This document shows, piece after piece, positions 1-9,239 of a stretch of 64,000 nucleotides of DNA. This stretch comes from Nocardioides bizhenqiangii (GTDB lineage Bacteria; Actinomycetota; Actinomycetes; Propionibacteriales; Nocardioidaceae). The translations under genes and the position numbers were made by a program. The stretch covers positions 3,409,501 through 3,473,500 of the forward strand of contig NZ_CP141059.1 of NCBI RefSeq assembly GCF_034661235.1, in the 5' to 3' direction. The first letter of the stretch is position 1. The number at the start of each line of letters is the position of its first letter. The notes beneath the pieces are model-generated. The model searched no databases. It was not told where the DNA came from and saw only the letters and a program-made list of their open reading frames with translations.

Positions 1-1478
<1,478 letters not shown>

Positions 1479-1517
1479 CGCCACCGCGGCGGCGTACGAC
1501 GCGCCGTGCAGGTCCTC

Positions 1518-1523
1518 TAGCCT
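1518..1523 (+). promoter_or_regulatory. Extended -10-like hexamer for a leaderless GTG start
   Basis: TAGCCT lies 6 nt before the GTG at 1530. This TANNNT-to-start spacing is the signature of leaderless transcripts in actinobacteria, and the same arrangement recurs before several other genes in this window. Confidence 0.5.
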
Positions 1524-1529
1524 GTGCGC

Positions 1530-1982
1530 GTGACGTCGTACGCCGCCTACGGGACCAACCTGGACCCTGCCCGGATGGGCGAGCGGTGTCCCCACTCCCC
1601 GCTCCAGACGACGGGCTGGCTCACCGGGTGGCGGCTGACCTTCGGCGGTGAGGAGCACGGGTGGGACGGCTCGCTCGCGACCATCGTCCAGGATCCGCTG
1701 GAGCAGGTCTTCGTCGCTCTGTACGACCTGAGCCCGCAGGACGAGCCGCTGCTGGACCAGTGGGAGTCGGCTGACTCCGGTCTCTACCGCAAGACGAAGG
1801 TCCGGGTCGCGACCCTGACCGGCTCGGTCGTCGCGTGGACCTACGTGCTCGACGCCTACGAGGGCGGGCTGCCCTCGGCGTCGTACCTCGGCGTGCTGGC
1901 CGACGCCGCCGAGGCCGCCGACGCACCCGACGACTACGTCGCCGCGCTCCGGCGCCGCCCCTGCCGCTCGACGGGCCTGTAA
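1530..1982 (+). CDS. Gamma-glutamylcyclotransferase-like (AIG2/GGCT fold) protein
   Basis: About 150 aa, cytoplasmic. The N-terminus (SYAAYGTNLDPARMGERCP) carries the YGTN/YGSNL signature that forms the substrate-binding loop of GGCT-fold proteins. The later QWESADSGLYRK region supplies the acidic residue expected for cyclotransferase chemistry. Family members turn gamma-glutamyl amino acids or glutathione derivatives into 5-oxoproline, but the exact substrate cannot be read from sequence. GTG 1530 is preferred over the in-frame GTG at 1524 because of the -10 spacing and because family members normally begin a few residues before the YGTN motif. A small conserved gene occupies a comparable place next to lpdA in mycobacteria. 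Confidence 0.8.
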   Translation: MTSYAAYGTNLDPARMGERCPHSPLQTTGWLTGWRLTFGGEEHGWDGSLATIVQDPLEQVFVALYDLSPQDEPLLDQWESADSGLYRKTKVRVATLTGSVVAWTYVLDAYEGGLPSASYLGVLADAAEAADAPDDYVAALRRRPCRSTGL

Positions 1983-2013
1983 CCCGTCCCGCCCCGGGGT
2001 CGTTGAGCAGGGC

Positions 2014-3468
2014 GTGCCCTCACTGACCCGCCTGCTCGTCACGGCCTCCTGCGGTGCCGCAGCACTCGCAGCGTTCGTCGTACCGACCCCCAGCGCCCCG
2101 GCGGAGCCCACCACCGCCAGCGCCTCCACTCCTGCCGACCTCGCTCCCGCGCCGGGCTTCCGCGCGGCCGCACCCGCGGGCCTGCGGGACGTGATGTGGG
2201 TCGGCAACAACTGGGACGGCACCGCGAGCATCGTCGACGCGCACTCGTTCAAGGTGCTCAAGCGCGGCGTCAACCTGATCCCGGACAAGAGCCAGGAGCT
2301 GAACGCGATCTTCACCAACCCGGTCAAGCTGGCGCTCTTCCTCGCGATCCGGGTCGGCCCGGGCGAGGGCCACGACCAGTACGTCGACGACATGTTCACG
2401 ACCCCCGACGGTCGCTACCTGGCCGTGTCGCGTCCGAGCTTCGCCGATGTGGTCTGGATCGACATCCGGCGCGCGACCCTCGGCCTCCCCGACCCGATCG
2501 TGCGTGAGCAGCAGATGGACGGCTTCCGCACCGACCACATGGGCCTCTCCCCCGACGGCCTGCGGCTCCTGGTGTCGGACTCCACGTCGCGCCAGGTCAT
2601 CGAGTACGCCATGGTCGACCAGCCGCTGGCCGACGGCACCGAGGCCGAGATGGGCGACCGGCTCCGCACCTTCCCGTCCGGCGAGACCCCGCACGAGAGC
2701 AACTACACCAAGAGCGGCGGCCGGATCTTCCACGCCTCGATCGGCCGGGTCTACACGCCCGGCGACGGCACCGAAGCGCTCGACGACCTCTTCGACCCGC
2801 TGACGGACCCGGTCAAGGGCGACCGGTGGTTCCAGATCGTGCGCAGCCGCAACTTCAAGATCCTCAAGCGCTGGGAGATCGGCCACGAGCTCGAGGAAGC
2901 CGGCTTCCCGCACATGAGCAGCGCCGTCCGGCCGATGGCGATCGCGCCCGGATCCCGCTACGTCTACTTCCAGGTCTCCTTCTTCCACGGCTACGTCAAG
3001 TTCGACACCCAGGCGCCCGACCTCAACGGCACGACGGACTACACGCTCCAGGGCCTGCCGGAGCCGACCACCGGCCGGGTGCTCGGCATCGTCAACCTCC
3101 AGAACCGGGTCCCGACCATGCCGCGCGACCTCTACGTCAACGACTCCGCCCACCACGGCCTCTCGATCAACCGCCAGGGCACCAAGCTGTGCGTGGCCGG
3201 CACGATGGACGACTACGCCGCGCTCGTCGACGTGGGCACCGGCAAGGCGACCTACTACGACGAGGCGACCACCGGCCACGACTACGGCAAGCCCTACTGG
3301 ACGACGGAGGGTCTCGGCGACACCTGCTGGATCTCGTTGAGCGAGAGCGACTCGGTCGCGGTGCTCGACACGAACACCGGCGAGGAGCTCGCGTTCCGCG
3401 CGGTCGGCAACCACCCGCAGCGGGTGCGACACGGCTACGTCAGGGAGGCGCTCGCCAGTCAGTGGTGA
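2014..3468 (+). CDS. Secreted beta-propeller (YVTN/YncE-like) protein
   Basis: 484 aa with an N-terminal signal peptide (LLVTASCGAAALAAFVV) followed by a low-complexity Ala/Thr/Pro/Ser linker to about residue 50. The body repeats a blade-like pattern: segments such as MWVGNNWDGTASIVDAHSF, DGRYLAVSRPSFADVVWIDI and VAVLDTNTGEELAFRAVG alternate Asp/Gly turns with hydrophobic strands ending in D-x-x-T/S. This matches YncE-type seven-bladed propellers. The function is unknown: binding or lyase-like roles are possible, and no catalytic motif is recognised. It starts at GTG 2014, 31 nt after the GGCT gene, and may share its transcript. Confidence 0.7.
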   Translation: MPSLTRLLVTASCGAAALAAFVVPTPSAPAEPTTASASTPADLAPAPGFRAAAPAGLRDVMWVGNNWDGTASIVDAHSFKVLKRGVNLIPDKSQELNAIFTNPVKLALFLAIRVGPGEGHDQYVDDMFTTPDGRYLAVSRPSFADVVWIDIRRATLGLPDPIVREQQMDGFRTDHMGLSPDGLRLLVSDSTSRQVIEYAMVDQPLADGTEAEMGDRLRTFPSGETPHESNYTKSGGRIFHASIGRVYTPGDGTEALDDLFDPLTDPVKGDRWFQIVRSRNFKILKRWEIGHELEEAGFPHMSSAVRPMAIAPGSRYVYFQVSFFHGYVKFDTQAPDLNGTTDYTLQGLPEPTTGRVLGIVNLQNRVPTMPRDLYVNDSAHHGLSINRQGTKLCVAGTMDDYAALVDVGTGKATYYDEATTGHDYGKPYWTTEGLGDTCWISLSESDSVAVLDTNTGEELAFRAVGNHPQRVRHGYVREALASQW

Positions 3469-3473
3469 GCAGT

Positions 3474-3479
3474 TAACCT
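3474..3479 (+). promoter_or_regulatory. -10-like hexamer for leaderless punA
   Basis: TAACCT followed by 7 nt (CCTCCTC) and the GTG start at 3487. No purine-rich ribosome site precedes the start, so leaderless translation is the simplest reading. Confidence 0.5.
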
Positions 3480-3486
3480 CCTCCTC

Positions 3487-4302
3487 GTGACCGACGAGCC
3501 CTCGCCGTACGACCTCGCCCAGCAGGCCGCCGCCCGCATCGCCGACCTCACCGGCGTCGCCCGGCACGACATCGCGCTGGTGCTCGGCTCCGGGTGGCTC
3601 CCGGCCGCCGAGATGCTCGGCGAGACCACCGCCGAGATCGACGCGACCGAGGTGCCCGGGTTCGCCAAGGCCGCCGTCGCGGGCCACTCCGGGAAGATCC
3701 GCTCGGTCACCCTGCCGAGCGAGGACGGCGACCGCCGGCTGCTGGTCTTCCTGAGCCGGACGCACTACTACGAGGGTCGCGGTGTCGGCCCGGTCGTCCA
3801 CGGCGTGCGTACGGCGGCCGCGGCCGGGTGTCGCGCGATCGTGCTGACCAACGGGTGCGGCGGGCTCAAGGAGCACTGGACGCCCGGCACGCCGGTGCTG
3901 ATCAGCGACCACATCAACCTGACCGGCCAGTCGCCCATCGTGGGCGCGACCTTCGTCGACCTCACCGACCTCTACTCGGCGCGGCTGCGGGAGATCTGCC
4001 AGGAGATCGAGCCCTCGCTCGACGAGGGTGTCTACGTGCAGTTCCCCGGGCCGCACTACGAGACCCCGGCCGAGATCGGGATGGTGCGCGCGATCGGCGG
4101 CCACCTGGCCGGCATGAGCACCACCCTCGAGGCGATCGCGGCCCGGGAGGCGGGGATGGAGGTCCTCGGCATCAGCCTGGTGACCAACCTCGCCGCCGGG
4201 ATGAGCGGCGAGCCGCTCGACCACGCCGAGGTGCTCGAGGCCGGGCGCGCGGCCGCCACCCGGATGGGCGAGCTGCTCACCCGGGTCGTGCCGCGGATCT
4301 GA
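3487..4302 (+). CDS. punA: Purine nucleoside phosphorylase (trimeric, class I)
   Basis: 271-aa cytosolic enzyme that phosphorolyses (deoxy)inosine and guanosine to base plus (deoxy)ribose-1-phosphate. Visible family features are the N-terminal phosphate loop LVLGSGW, the HYYEGR segment, LTNGCGGL, the substrate region GVYVQFPGPHYETPAEI, and the purine-site MSTTLEAIAAREAGMEVLGISLVTNLAAG. Length and motifs match the human/mycobacterial trimeric type (M. tuberculosis DeoD, Rv3307). Its products feed the phosphohexomutase-family enzyme at 11.3 kb and DeoC at 13.7 kb. It converges on the WYL regulator with only 2 nt between the stop codons. Confidence 0.95.
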   Translation: MTDEPSPYDLAQQAAARIADLTGVARHDIALVLGSGWLPAAEMLGETTAEIDATEVPGFAKAAVAGHSGKIRSVTLPSEDGDRRLLVFLSRTHYYEGRGVGPVVHGVRTAAAAGCRAIVLTNGCGGLKEHWTPGTPVLISDHINLTGQSPIVGATFVDLTDLYSARLREICQEIEPSLDEGVYVQFPGPHYETPAEIGMVRAIGGHLAGMSTTLEAIAAREAGMEVLGISLVTNLAAGMSGEPLDHAEVLEAGRAAATRMGELLTRVVPRI

Positions 4303-4304
4303 CC

Positions 4305-5258
4305 TCAGGCGCCGGCGGAGACGAACCGCCGGCCGACCCGCTCGAGGAGGTCCGCCAGCTCCGCGGGCCCCTCGACGGTGAACGGGCAGTCGAGGTTGGC
4401 GAGGATCATCACCGGCCAGTCGAGGGTGTCGGTGTTGAGCAGCATCCGGCACTCGGTGTCGGAGATCGGCTCGACCGAGCCCCAGCGGCCCATCAGCGCC
4501 TCGACCTCGTCGGCGGAAGCGGCCAGCCGGACCCGCACCTGGTGTCGCTGCGGTTGCGACCGCAGCCCGTCGCGGACGAACCCGACGGCGTCGCCGCCCG
4601 GTAGTGCCCGTGGCCGGAACCGCTGCCCGGTCAGCATCGGCGCGCCGTCGACCCGGTCGATCCGGAACGACCGCCAGTCCTGCCGGTCGCGGTCGTAGGC
4701 GACGAGGTACCACCGGCGGCCGAGGTTGACCAGCCGGTGCGGCTCCACCCGCCGGCCGGTCGCGGTGCCGTCGGCGGCCGTGTAGTCGAAGGTCACCGCC
4801 TCGTCGTCGCGGCACGCCTGGGCGAAGGTGGTCAGGACGCCGGCATCGAGGACCGGTCCGCCCGACCACGGCGTACCGTCCGTCTGCGTCTTGAGCGCGT
4901 CCATCCGGCGACGCAGCCGCGGGGGCATCAGCGCGATCACCTTGGTCAGCGCCTGGACCGACGTCTCCTCGATCCCGCCGACGTGACCGCCGGCCGTGGA
5001 CCGCAGGCCGACGGCGATCGCCACGGCCTCGTCGTCCTCGAGGAGCAGCGGTGGGAGGTTCGACCCGGCCCGCAGCTGGTAGCCGCCGGCGACCCCGCGG
5101 ACCGCCTCGACGTCGTACCCGAGGTCGCGGAGCCGGTCGACGTCGCGCCGCAGCGTGCGGGGGCTCACCTCGAGTCGGTCGGACAGCTCTCCTCCGGACC
5201 AGAACCGGTGGGTCTGCAACAGGGACAACAGCCGCAGCATGCGGGCACTCGTGCTCAT
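4305..5258 (-). CDS. WYL-domain transcriptional regulator (YafY/PafC type)
   Basis: 317 aa. Residues 1-60 form a winged HTH of the HTH_11/DeoR type (MLRLLSLLQTHRFWSGGELSDRLEVSPRTLRRDVDRL). The middle and C-terminal parts carry a WYL effector domain (VEPHRLVNLGRRWYLVAYDRDRQDWRSFRIDRV region) followed by a WCX-like tail. WYL regulators sense ligands, often nucleic-acid-related or small molecules, and usually control a neighbour. The start is ATG 5258, with AAGGTGG upstream. The gene is divergent from the ABC exporter at 5322, with a perfect 8-bp dyad between them (5280-5300), so it most likely regulates that exporter and itself. Confidence 0.9.
   Translation of the reverse strand: MSTSARMLRLLSLLQTHRFWSGGELSDRLEVSPRTLRRDVDRLRDLGYDVEAVRGVAGGYQLRAGSNLPPLLLEDDEAVAIAVGLRSTAGGHVGGIEETSVQALTKVIALMPPRLRRRMDALKTQTDGTPWSGGPVLDAGVLTTFAQACRDDEAVTFDYTAADGTATGRRVEPHRLVNLGRRWYLVAYDRDRQDWRSFRIDRVDGAPMLTGQRFRPRALPGGDAVGFVRDGLRSQPQRHQVRVRLAASADEVEALMGRWGSVEPISDTECRMLLNTDTLDWPVMILANLDCPFTVEGPAELADLLERVGRRFVSAGA
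4311..4333 (+). terminator. Possible punA terminator hairpin inside the convergent gene
   Basis: GCCGGCGG (4311-4318) and CCGCCGGC (4326-4333) form a perfect 8-bp stem with a 7-nt loop, starting 8 nt after the punA stop. It lies within the 3' coding end of the convergent regulator and has no U-tract, so it could also be a coding coincidence. Confidence 0.4.
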
Positions 5259-5279
5259 GTTTTCCACCTTGAATCTGAT

Positions 5280-5300
5280 TGCGGTCAATAACTGACCGCA
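5280..5300. promoter_or_regulatory. Perfect inverted repeat, candidate operator of the WYL regulator
   Basis: TGCGGTCA (5280-5287), a 5-nt spacer ATAAC, then TGACCGCA (5293-5300). The dyad is perfect over 8+8 bp and sits in the 63-bp divergent intergenic region, just upstream of the exporter's -10-like hexamer. This is the usual place for an autoregulatory operator. Confidence 0.6.
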
Positions 5301-5308
5301 TTGATTCC

Positions 5309-5314
5309 TAGCGT
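5309..5314 (+). promoter_or_regulatory. -10-like hexamer for the ABC exporter operon
   Basis: TAGCGT ends 7 nt before ATG 5322. No Shine-Dalgarno sequence is present, which suggests a leaderless mRNA starting at or near the A of the ATG. Confidence 0.5.
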
Positions 5315-5321
5315 AGTGGTC

Positions 5322-6365
5322 ATGACCCACCACAACGAGATGCACACCAGGGGGCCGGTGATCCGCACCGTCGGGCTCACCCGCCACTACACGCGCAACA
5401 AGCAGACGATCGAGGCCGTCCGCGGGCTCGACCTGGAGATCGCGCCCGGCGAGCTGGTCGCTTTCCTCGGTCCGAACGGCGCCGGCAAGTCGACGACGCT
5501 CCGGATGCTGACCACGCTGATCGCTCCGACGGCGGGGACGGCGGAGGTCGCCGGCTTCGACGTCATCCGCGACCGGGCCGCGGTCCGGCGCTCGATCGGG
5601 TACGTCGGTCAGGGCAACGCCGCCGGCCACCAGTACCGCGGGCGCGACGAGCTCATCAGCCAGGCCCGCGCCCACGGCCTGTCCCGCGGCGACGCGCGGG
5701 CCCGGAGCGAGGAGCTGCTCGAGGCGTTCGACCTCACCGAGCACGCCGACCGGCCGGTCTCGCAGCTGTCGGGCGGCCAGCGTCGCCGGCTCGACGTGGC
5801 CATCGGCCTGGTCCAGGAGCCGGCGATCCTCTTCCTCGACGAGCCGTCGACCGGGCTCGACCCCCAGAACCGGGTGAACCTGCAAGAGCAGGTACGGCGG
5901 CTCAACGCCGAGCTCGGCACCACGATCGTGCTCACCACCCACTACCTCGAGGAGGCCGACGCGCTCGCCGGTCGCGTGATCGTCATCGACCACGGACGGG
6001 TGATCGCGGACGACACCGCCGCAGCGCTGAAGTCCGCGCTCGGGGACCTGGTGTCCCTGGACTTCGGCTCCGCCGGCGACGCCATGGCCGGCGCCGCTGG
6101 CGCCGACCGGATCCCCGGCGCGCACGTCACGGTCGACGGCAGCAACGTCAGCGTCCGCGCGCCGTTCGGAAGGGACGCGGCTCCCGGCCTGGTCGCCGAC
6201 CTCGCGGCCGCGGGGACCCCCGTCACCCGGATGGAGGTCGTCGGACCGACGCTCGACGACGTCTTCCTCAACCTCACCGGTCGCAGCCTGCGTGAGTCCG
6301 ACGACACCACCGACACCAGCGACGCCGTCGACGCCGCCGGCGAGCACGAAGGAGAAGCAGCATGA
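5322..6365 (+). CDS. ABC exporter ATP-binding protein (DrrA-like)
   Basis: 347 aa. It has Walker A GPNGAGKS (residues 50-57), signature LSGGQRRRLDVA, Walker B ILFLDEPSTGLD and the switch His in VLTTHYLEEAD. After the nucleotide-binding domain comes a C-terminal extension typical of DrrA (daunorubicin resistance) ATPases, ending in an acidic tail. Such proteins pair with a single ABC-2 permease to export drugs, lipids or glycolipids. The stop overlaps the permease start as ATGA. The start at 5322 is chosen for the -10 spacing; a longer frame from TTG 5301 would run through the operator dyad. The substrate is unknown. Confidence 0.93.
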   Translation: MTHHNEMHTRGPVIRTVGLTRHYTRNKQTIEAVRGLDLEIAPGELVAFLGPNGAGKSTTLRMLTTLIAPTAGTAEVAGFDVIRDRAAVRRSIGYVGQGNAAGHQYRGRDELISQARAHGLSRGDARARSEELLEAFDLTEHADRPVSQLSGGQRRRLDVAIGLVQEPAILFLDEPSTGLDPQNRVNLQEQVRRLNAELGTTIVLTTHYLEEADALAGRVIVIDHGRVIADDTAAALKSALGDLVSLDFGSAGDAMAGAAGADRIPGAHVTVDGSNVSVRAPFGRDAAPGLVADLAAAGTPVTRMEVVGPTLDDVFLNLTGRSLRESDDTTDTSDAVDAAGEHEGEAA

Positions 6366-7183
6366 CCATCGAGATCACCCAGGTCCGCGAGCCGGTTTCG
6401 ACGGCCGTCGTCCGCCGTACCGCCGTCGCGTCCGCGCCCGTCGGGATCCTGGCCGACATCCGCAACGTGTTCGTCCGCGAGCTGATGCCGGTGCTCCGCA
6501 ACCCGGCCTCGGTCCTGTTCGCGATGGTCCAGCCGCTCGTGTTCCTCGCCCTGTTCGCGCCACTGCTCCCGGAGACCCCGACCGGCTCGGCACTGCAGTG
6601 GTTCGTGCCGGGGATCGTGTCGATGACGGCGCTGATGAGCGCGTCGTTCACCGGCGCCAACCTCAGCGAGGAGATCGTGAGCGGATCGTTCGAGCGCCTG
6701 CTCGTGTCGCCGGCACGACGCTCGGCGCTGATGATCGGAAAGTCGCTGCGGGAGATGGTGCCGCTCGTCCTGCAGACCCTGGTGATCGTGGTCGCGGTGG
6801 CGCCGTTCGCCTTCGACGTGCACGTCATCGGGATCGTCAGCGGCATCCTGGTGCTGGTCCCGTTCAGCGTGGGCCTCGGCGCGCTCAGCCTCGCCCTCGC
6901 GGTGGCGGCCAAGGACCAGGCGTGGGTGTTCTGGACCGTGCAGCAGACGGCGATCTTCCCGCTGCTCCTGCTCGCCGGCGTCCTGCTCCCCCTGGACGGC
7001 GCGCCGGGCTGGCTGCAGACCGCCGCCGATCTCAACCCGCTGCGCTACATCGTCGACGCCGAGCGGGCGCTCTTCGCCGGCGACTACCCGATGGACACGA
7101 TCGCCTCAGGCGTCGTCGGCTCGATGGTCGTCGGAGTCCTCGGGCTGTGGGTCGGTGTGCGGGCGATGAACCGCGCCAGCTGA
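6362..7183 (+). CDS. ABC-2 type transporter permease (DrrB-like)
   Basis: 273-aa integral membrane partner of the preceding ATPase. The N-terminal 45 residues are cytosolic, followed by about six hydrophobic segments (VLFAMVQPLVFLALFAPLL, VPLVLQTLVIVVAVAPFAF, IVSGILVLVPFSVGLGALSLALAVAA, QTAIFPLLLLAGVLLPL and others). The conserved ABC-2 motif GSFERLLVSPARRSALMIGKSL and the terminal LNPLRYIVDAERALFAGD element, typical of DrrB/NodJ permeases, are present. It overlaps the ATPase by 4 nt, so the pair is translationally coupled. A strong hairpin terminator follows. Confidence 0.92.
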   Translation: MTIEITQVREPVSTAVVRRTAVASAPVGILADIRNVFVRELMPVLRNPASVLFAMVQPLVFLALFAPLLPETPTGSALQWFVPGIVSMTALMSASFTGANLSEEIVSGSFERLLVSPARRSALMIGKSLREMVPLVLQTLVIVVAVAPFAFDVHVIGIVSGILVLVPFSVGLGALSLALAVAAKDQAWVFWTVQQTAIFPLLLLAGVLLPLDGAPGWLQTAADLNPLRYIVDAERALFAGDYPMDTIASGVVGSMVVGVLGLWVGVRAMNRAS

Positions 7184-7195
7184 ACCGCCCTGTCG

Positions 7196-7237
7196 AACGC
7201 CGAGCCGGCTCTTGTGACCAAGAGCCGGCTCGGCGTT
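7196..7237. terminator. Bidirectional hairpin terminator, 19-bp perfect stem
   Basis: Left arm 7196-7214 and right arm 7219-7237 are exact complements (19 bp, 4-nt loop TGAC). It lies between the convergent permease and sulfatase genes and touches the sulfatase stop codon. There is no U-tract on either side, as is common in high-GC actinobacteria. Confidence 0.85.
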
Positions 7238-8697
7238 CAGCGCGGTTGGGGCAGCCGGCCGAACACGCGGTTGCAACCGCTGCCGGCACAACGCGACAGC
7301 ACCCTGGTGCGGTGGGTCAGCGCCCGCCGGATCGCGCGGTAGTCGCGGTCCCAGAAGCGGTTGTGCAGGGCGTACGGGTCGCGCCGGCGGTCGAAGAGGA
7401 TGCCGGTGCCGGGCTTGCCGGCCCGGTGGCCGAACAGGTAGCGGGTGGTCGTGACCCCTCGGTAGTCCCAGCCCGGGGTGTCGTCGGGGCGCCGGTCGCC
7501 GGTCTGCACCAGGATCGTGTCGCGCGCCGGTCGACGGTCGTCGTCGCGGAGCCGGTCGATGCTGACGCCGTCGAGCCGGCGTCCCGGCGTCGCGCCGGCC
7601 CAGTCGACGATCGACGCGACCAGGTCGACCAGGCTGACCGGGGTCTGGTCGACGGTGCCAGGAGCGAAGCCCGGGCCCCGGACCACCAGCGGGACGTCGA
7701 GGACCTCGTCGAAGAGGAAGTTCTTGGAGGAGAGCCGGTGCTCGCCGAGCGCGTAGCCGTTGTCGGACGTGAAGACGATGTAGGTGTTGGCGAGTTCGCC
7801 GAGGCGGTCCAGCCTGGCCACGGTCGCCGCGACCGCGTCGTCCACCGACCGCAGCGACCGCACCCGCGCGTGGAAGAGGGCCGCGACCCGGGCCCGGCTG
7901 ACCTTCGGCATCCGCAGTCCGCGCGGCAGGTCGCCGATCCGCTGCTCGTTGAAGGAAGGAGCGCCGAAGGAGGTCGGTCTCACCCCGCGGTACGCGTCGT
8001 CGTACTTGCGCTGCCACCGCGGCAGGTACGGCCGGGTGAGGGCCACGTGCGGCGCCACGTGGTTGATCACGGTGAAGAACGGTGCGCGGCCGACGGCGAA
8101 CATGCGGAAGGCGTCGTCCGTCCGCTCGGTCATGGTGTCCGTGACGTACTCGTTGCGGACCCGGTCGCCGTTGAAGAAACGGCCCCACCGGTAGGAGTAG
8201 ATCCCGCCCATCTGGGCGTCCCAGAGCGTCCAGCCGGCCGGCTTCTGCCGCGGGCGCAGTCGCTCGTAGCCGTTGAGGAACTTGCCGTGGTACGACGTCC
8301 GGTAGCCCGCCGCCTGGAGCCACCTGCCGATGTTGTTGTCGGGGTTGCGCAGTCGCTTTGCTCCTCCCCAGCGGCCGGTGTTGTGCCGGACGCCGTTGTT
8401 CTGCCCGTACTGCCCGGTGACCAGCTCCGCCCGCGCCGGGCAGCACATCGGGTGCGGCGAGATCGCGTTGCTGAACCGGACACCCTGGTTGACCAGCAGC
8501 CGCCGCGTCTTGGGGAGGAAGCGCAGCTCGTCGGCCCGCATGTCGTCGGTGAGGATCACCACGACGTTGGGGCGACCCGCGCGGTTCATCTCGGTCGGGG
8601 CCGACGAGCTCGGATCGCGGACGACGGCGGGCGCGCTCGTCAGCACCGCCACGGTCGCCAGCAGCACGGCGACGAACGCTCCCCTGGTCCCACTCAC
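7237..8697 (-). CDS. Secreted/anchored arylsulfatase-family hydrolase
   Basis: 486 aa from GTG 8697. Type I sulfatase: metal ligands in VVVILTDDMRADEL (Asp51-Asp52), the formylglycine motif C-C-P-A-R at residues 85-89 (Cys85 is the residue to be oxidised, matching CxPxR), and the downstream GKFLNGY and FTSDNGYALGEH metal-site segments. An N-terminal hydrophobic stretch (FVAVLLATVAVLTSAPAVV) acts as signal or anchor. Family members hydrolyse sulfate esters, and several actinobacterial homologues lie near polysaccharide genes. I choose 8697 over GTG 8757 because a TAGTTT hexamer sits 7 nt upstream and the signal peptide is then N-terminal. A sulfotransferase lies at 62.2 kb. The substrate is unknown. 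Confidence 0.9.
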   Translation of the reverse strand: MSGTRGAFVAVLLATVAVLTSAPAVVRDPSSSAPTEMNRAGRPNVVVILTDDMRADELRFLPKTRRLLVNQGVRFSNAISPHPMCCPARAELVTGQYGQNNGVRHNTGRWGGAKRLRNPDNNIGRWLQAAGYRTSYHGKFLNGYERLRPRQKPAGWTLWDAQMGGIYSYRWGRFFNGDRVRNEYVTDTMTERTDDAFRMFAVGRAPFFTVINHVAPHVALTRPYLPRWQRKYDDAYRGVRPTSFGAPSFNEQRIGDLPRGLRMPKVSRARVAALFHARVRSLRSVDDAVAATVARLDRLGELANTYIVFTSDNGYALGEHRLSSKNFLFDEVLDVPLVVRGPGFAPGTVDQTPVSLVDLVASIVDWAGATPGRRLDGVSIDRLRDDDRRPARDTILVQTGDRRPDDTPGWDYRGVTTTRYLFGHRAGKPGTGILFDRRRDPYALHNRFWDRDYRAIRRALTHRTRVLSRCAGSGCNRVFGRLPQPR

Positions 8698-8704
8698 GCG
8701 CCGA

Positions 8705-8710
8705 AAACTA
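8705..8710 (-). promoter_or_regulatory. -10-like hexamer for the leaderless sulfatase
   Basis: On the minus strand TAGTTT is followed by 7 nt and the GTG at 8697. This arrangement decided the start choice for the sulfatase. Confidence 0.5.
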
Positions 8711-8775
8711 GCCGAGGCGCCCAGCCGCTCCGACGGGTGCCCGGAAGTCGCTGCCACACTGCAACGAGTCGGCGG

Positions 8776-9216
8776 TCACGCATCCTGCCGCGCGAGCCGG
8801 CGGCGCAGGCCGTCCTCGCAGCCGCGCATCATCCGGTGGTGGTTCCAGCGCAGCAGCGGGCGGGCGACGTACGACGCTGCCGCGAGCGCGCCGGTCACCG
8901 AGACCTCCTGGGTGAAGTCGGTCCGGGTGCCGCCGCCGGTCGGGACCAGTGTCCAGCGCACCCACCCGGCGAGGTCGCCGCTGACGGCGACCTCGAGCAC
9001 CGGCGCCTCCCGGGAGACCGCGTCCAGGACCAGGTCGAGGGTGTAGGGCAGCGCCGACCGGACCAGCACCCGCGCGGTGTCCGGGCCGAGCTTCGCGACC
9101 GCCCGCACCTGCGGCCACCACTCCGGGTAGTGCTCGAGGTCGAGCACCGTCTCGGCGACGTCGGGGACCTGGGCCGCGGTCACCCACGACGCGCTGAAGG
9201 AGTACGACGCCTGCAC
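8776..9216 (-). CDS. SRPBCC (START/polyketide cyclase-like) family protein
   Basis: 146 aa. The pattern YSFSASWVTAAQVPDVAETVLDLEHYPEWWPQVRAVAKL is typical of the first helix-grip element of SRPBCC proteins, with the conserved Y-P-E-W-W-P motif. The later GTRTDFTQEVSVTGALAAASYVARPLLRWNHHRMMRGCEDGLRRRL resembles the amphipathic C-terminal helix. These proteins bind hydrophobic ligands in a deep cavity; no enzymatic role can be assigned. The start is GTG 9216, 23 nt downstream of the jelly-roll-like gene, so it is probably the last gene of that transcript. Confidence 0.82.
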   Translation of the reverse strand: MQASYSFSASWVTAAQVPDVAETVLDLEHYPEWWPQVRAVAKLGPDTARVLVRSALPYTLDLVLDAVSREAPVLEVAVSGDLAGWVRWTLVPTGGGTRTDFTQEVSVTGALAAASYVARPLLRWNHHRMMRGCEDGLRRRLARQDA

Positions 9217-9239
9217 GCGCCCATCATGCCGGGCGCGCC

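Noticed and set aside
2020..5301. 1093-codon minus-strand open frame across the beta-propeller, punA and WYL region
   Set aside because: It is a high-GC third-position shadow of plus-strand genes; Arg/Pro/Ala-rich with no motif. Only the WYL-regulator part of the minus strand here is real, and in a different frame.
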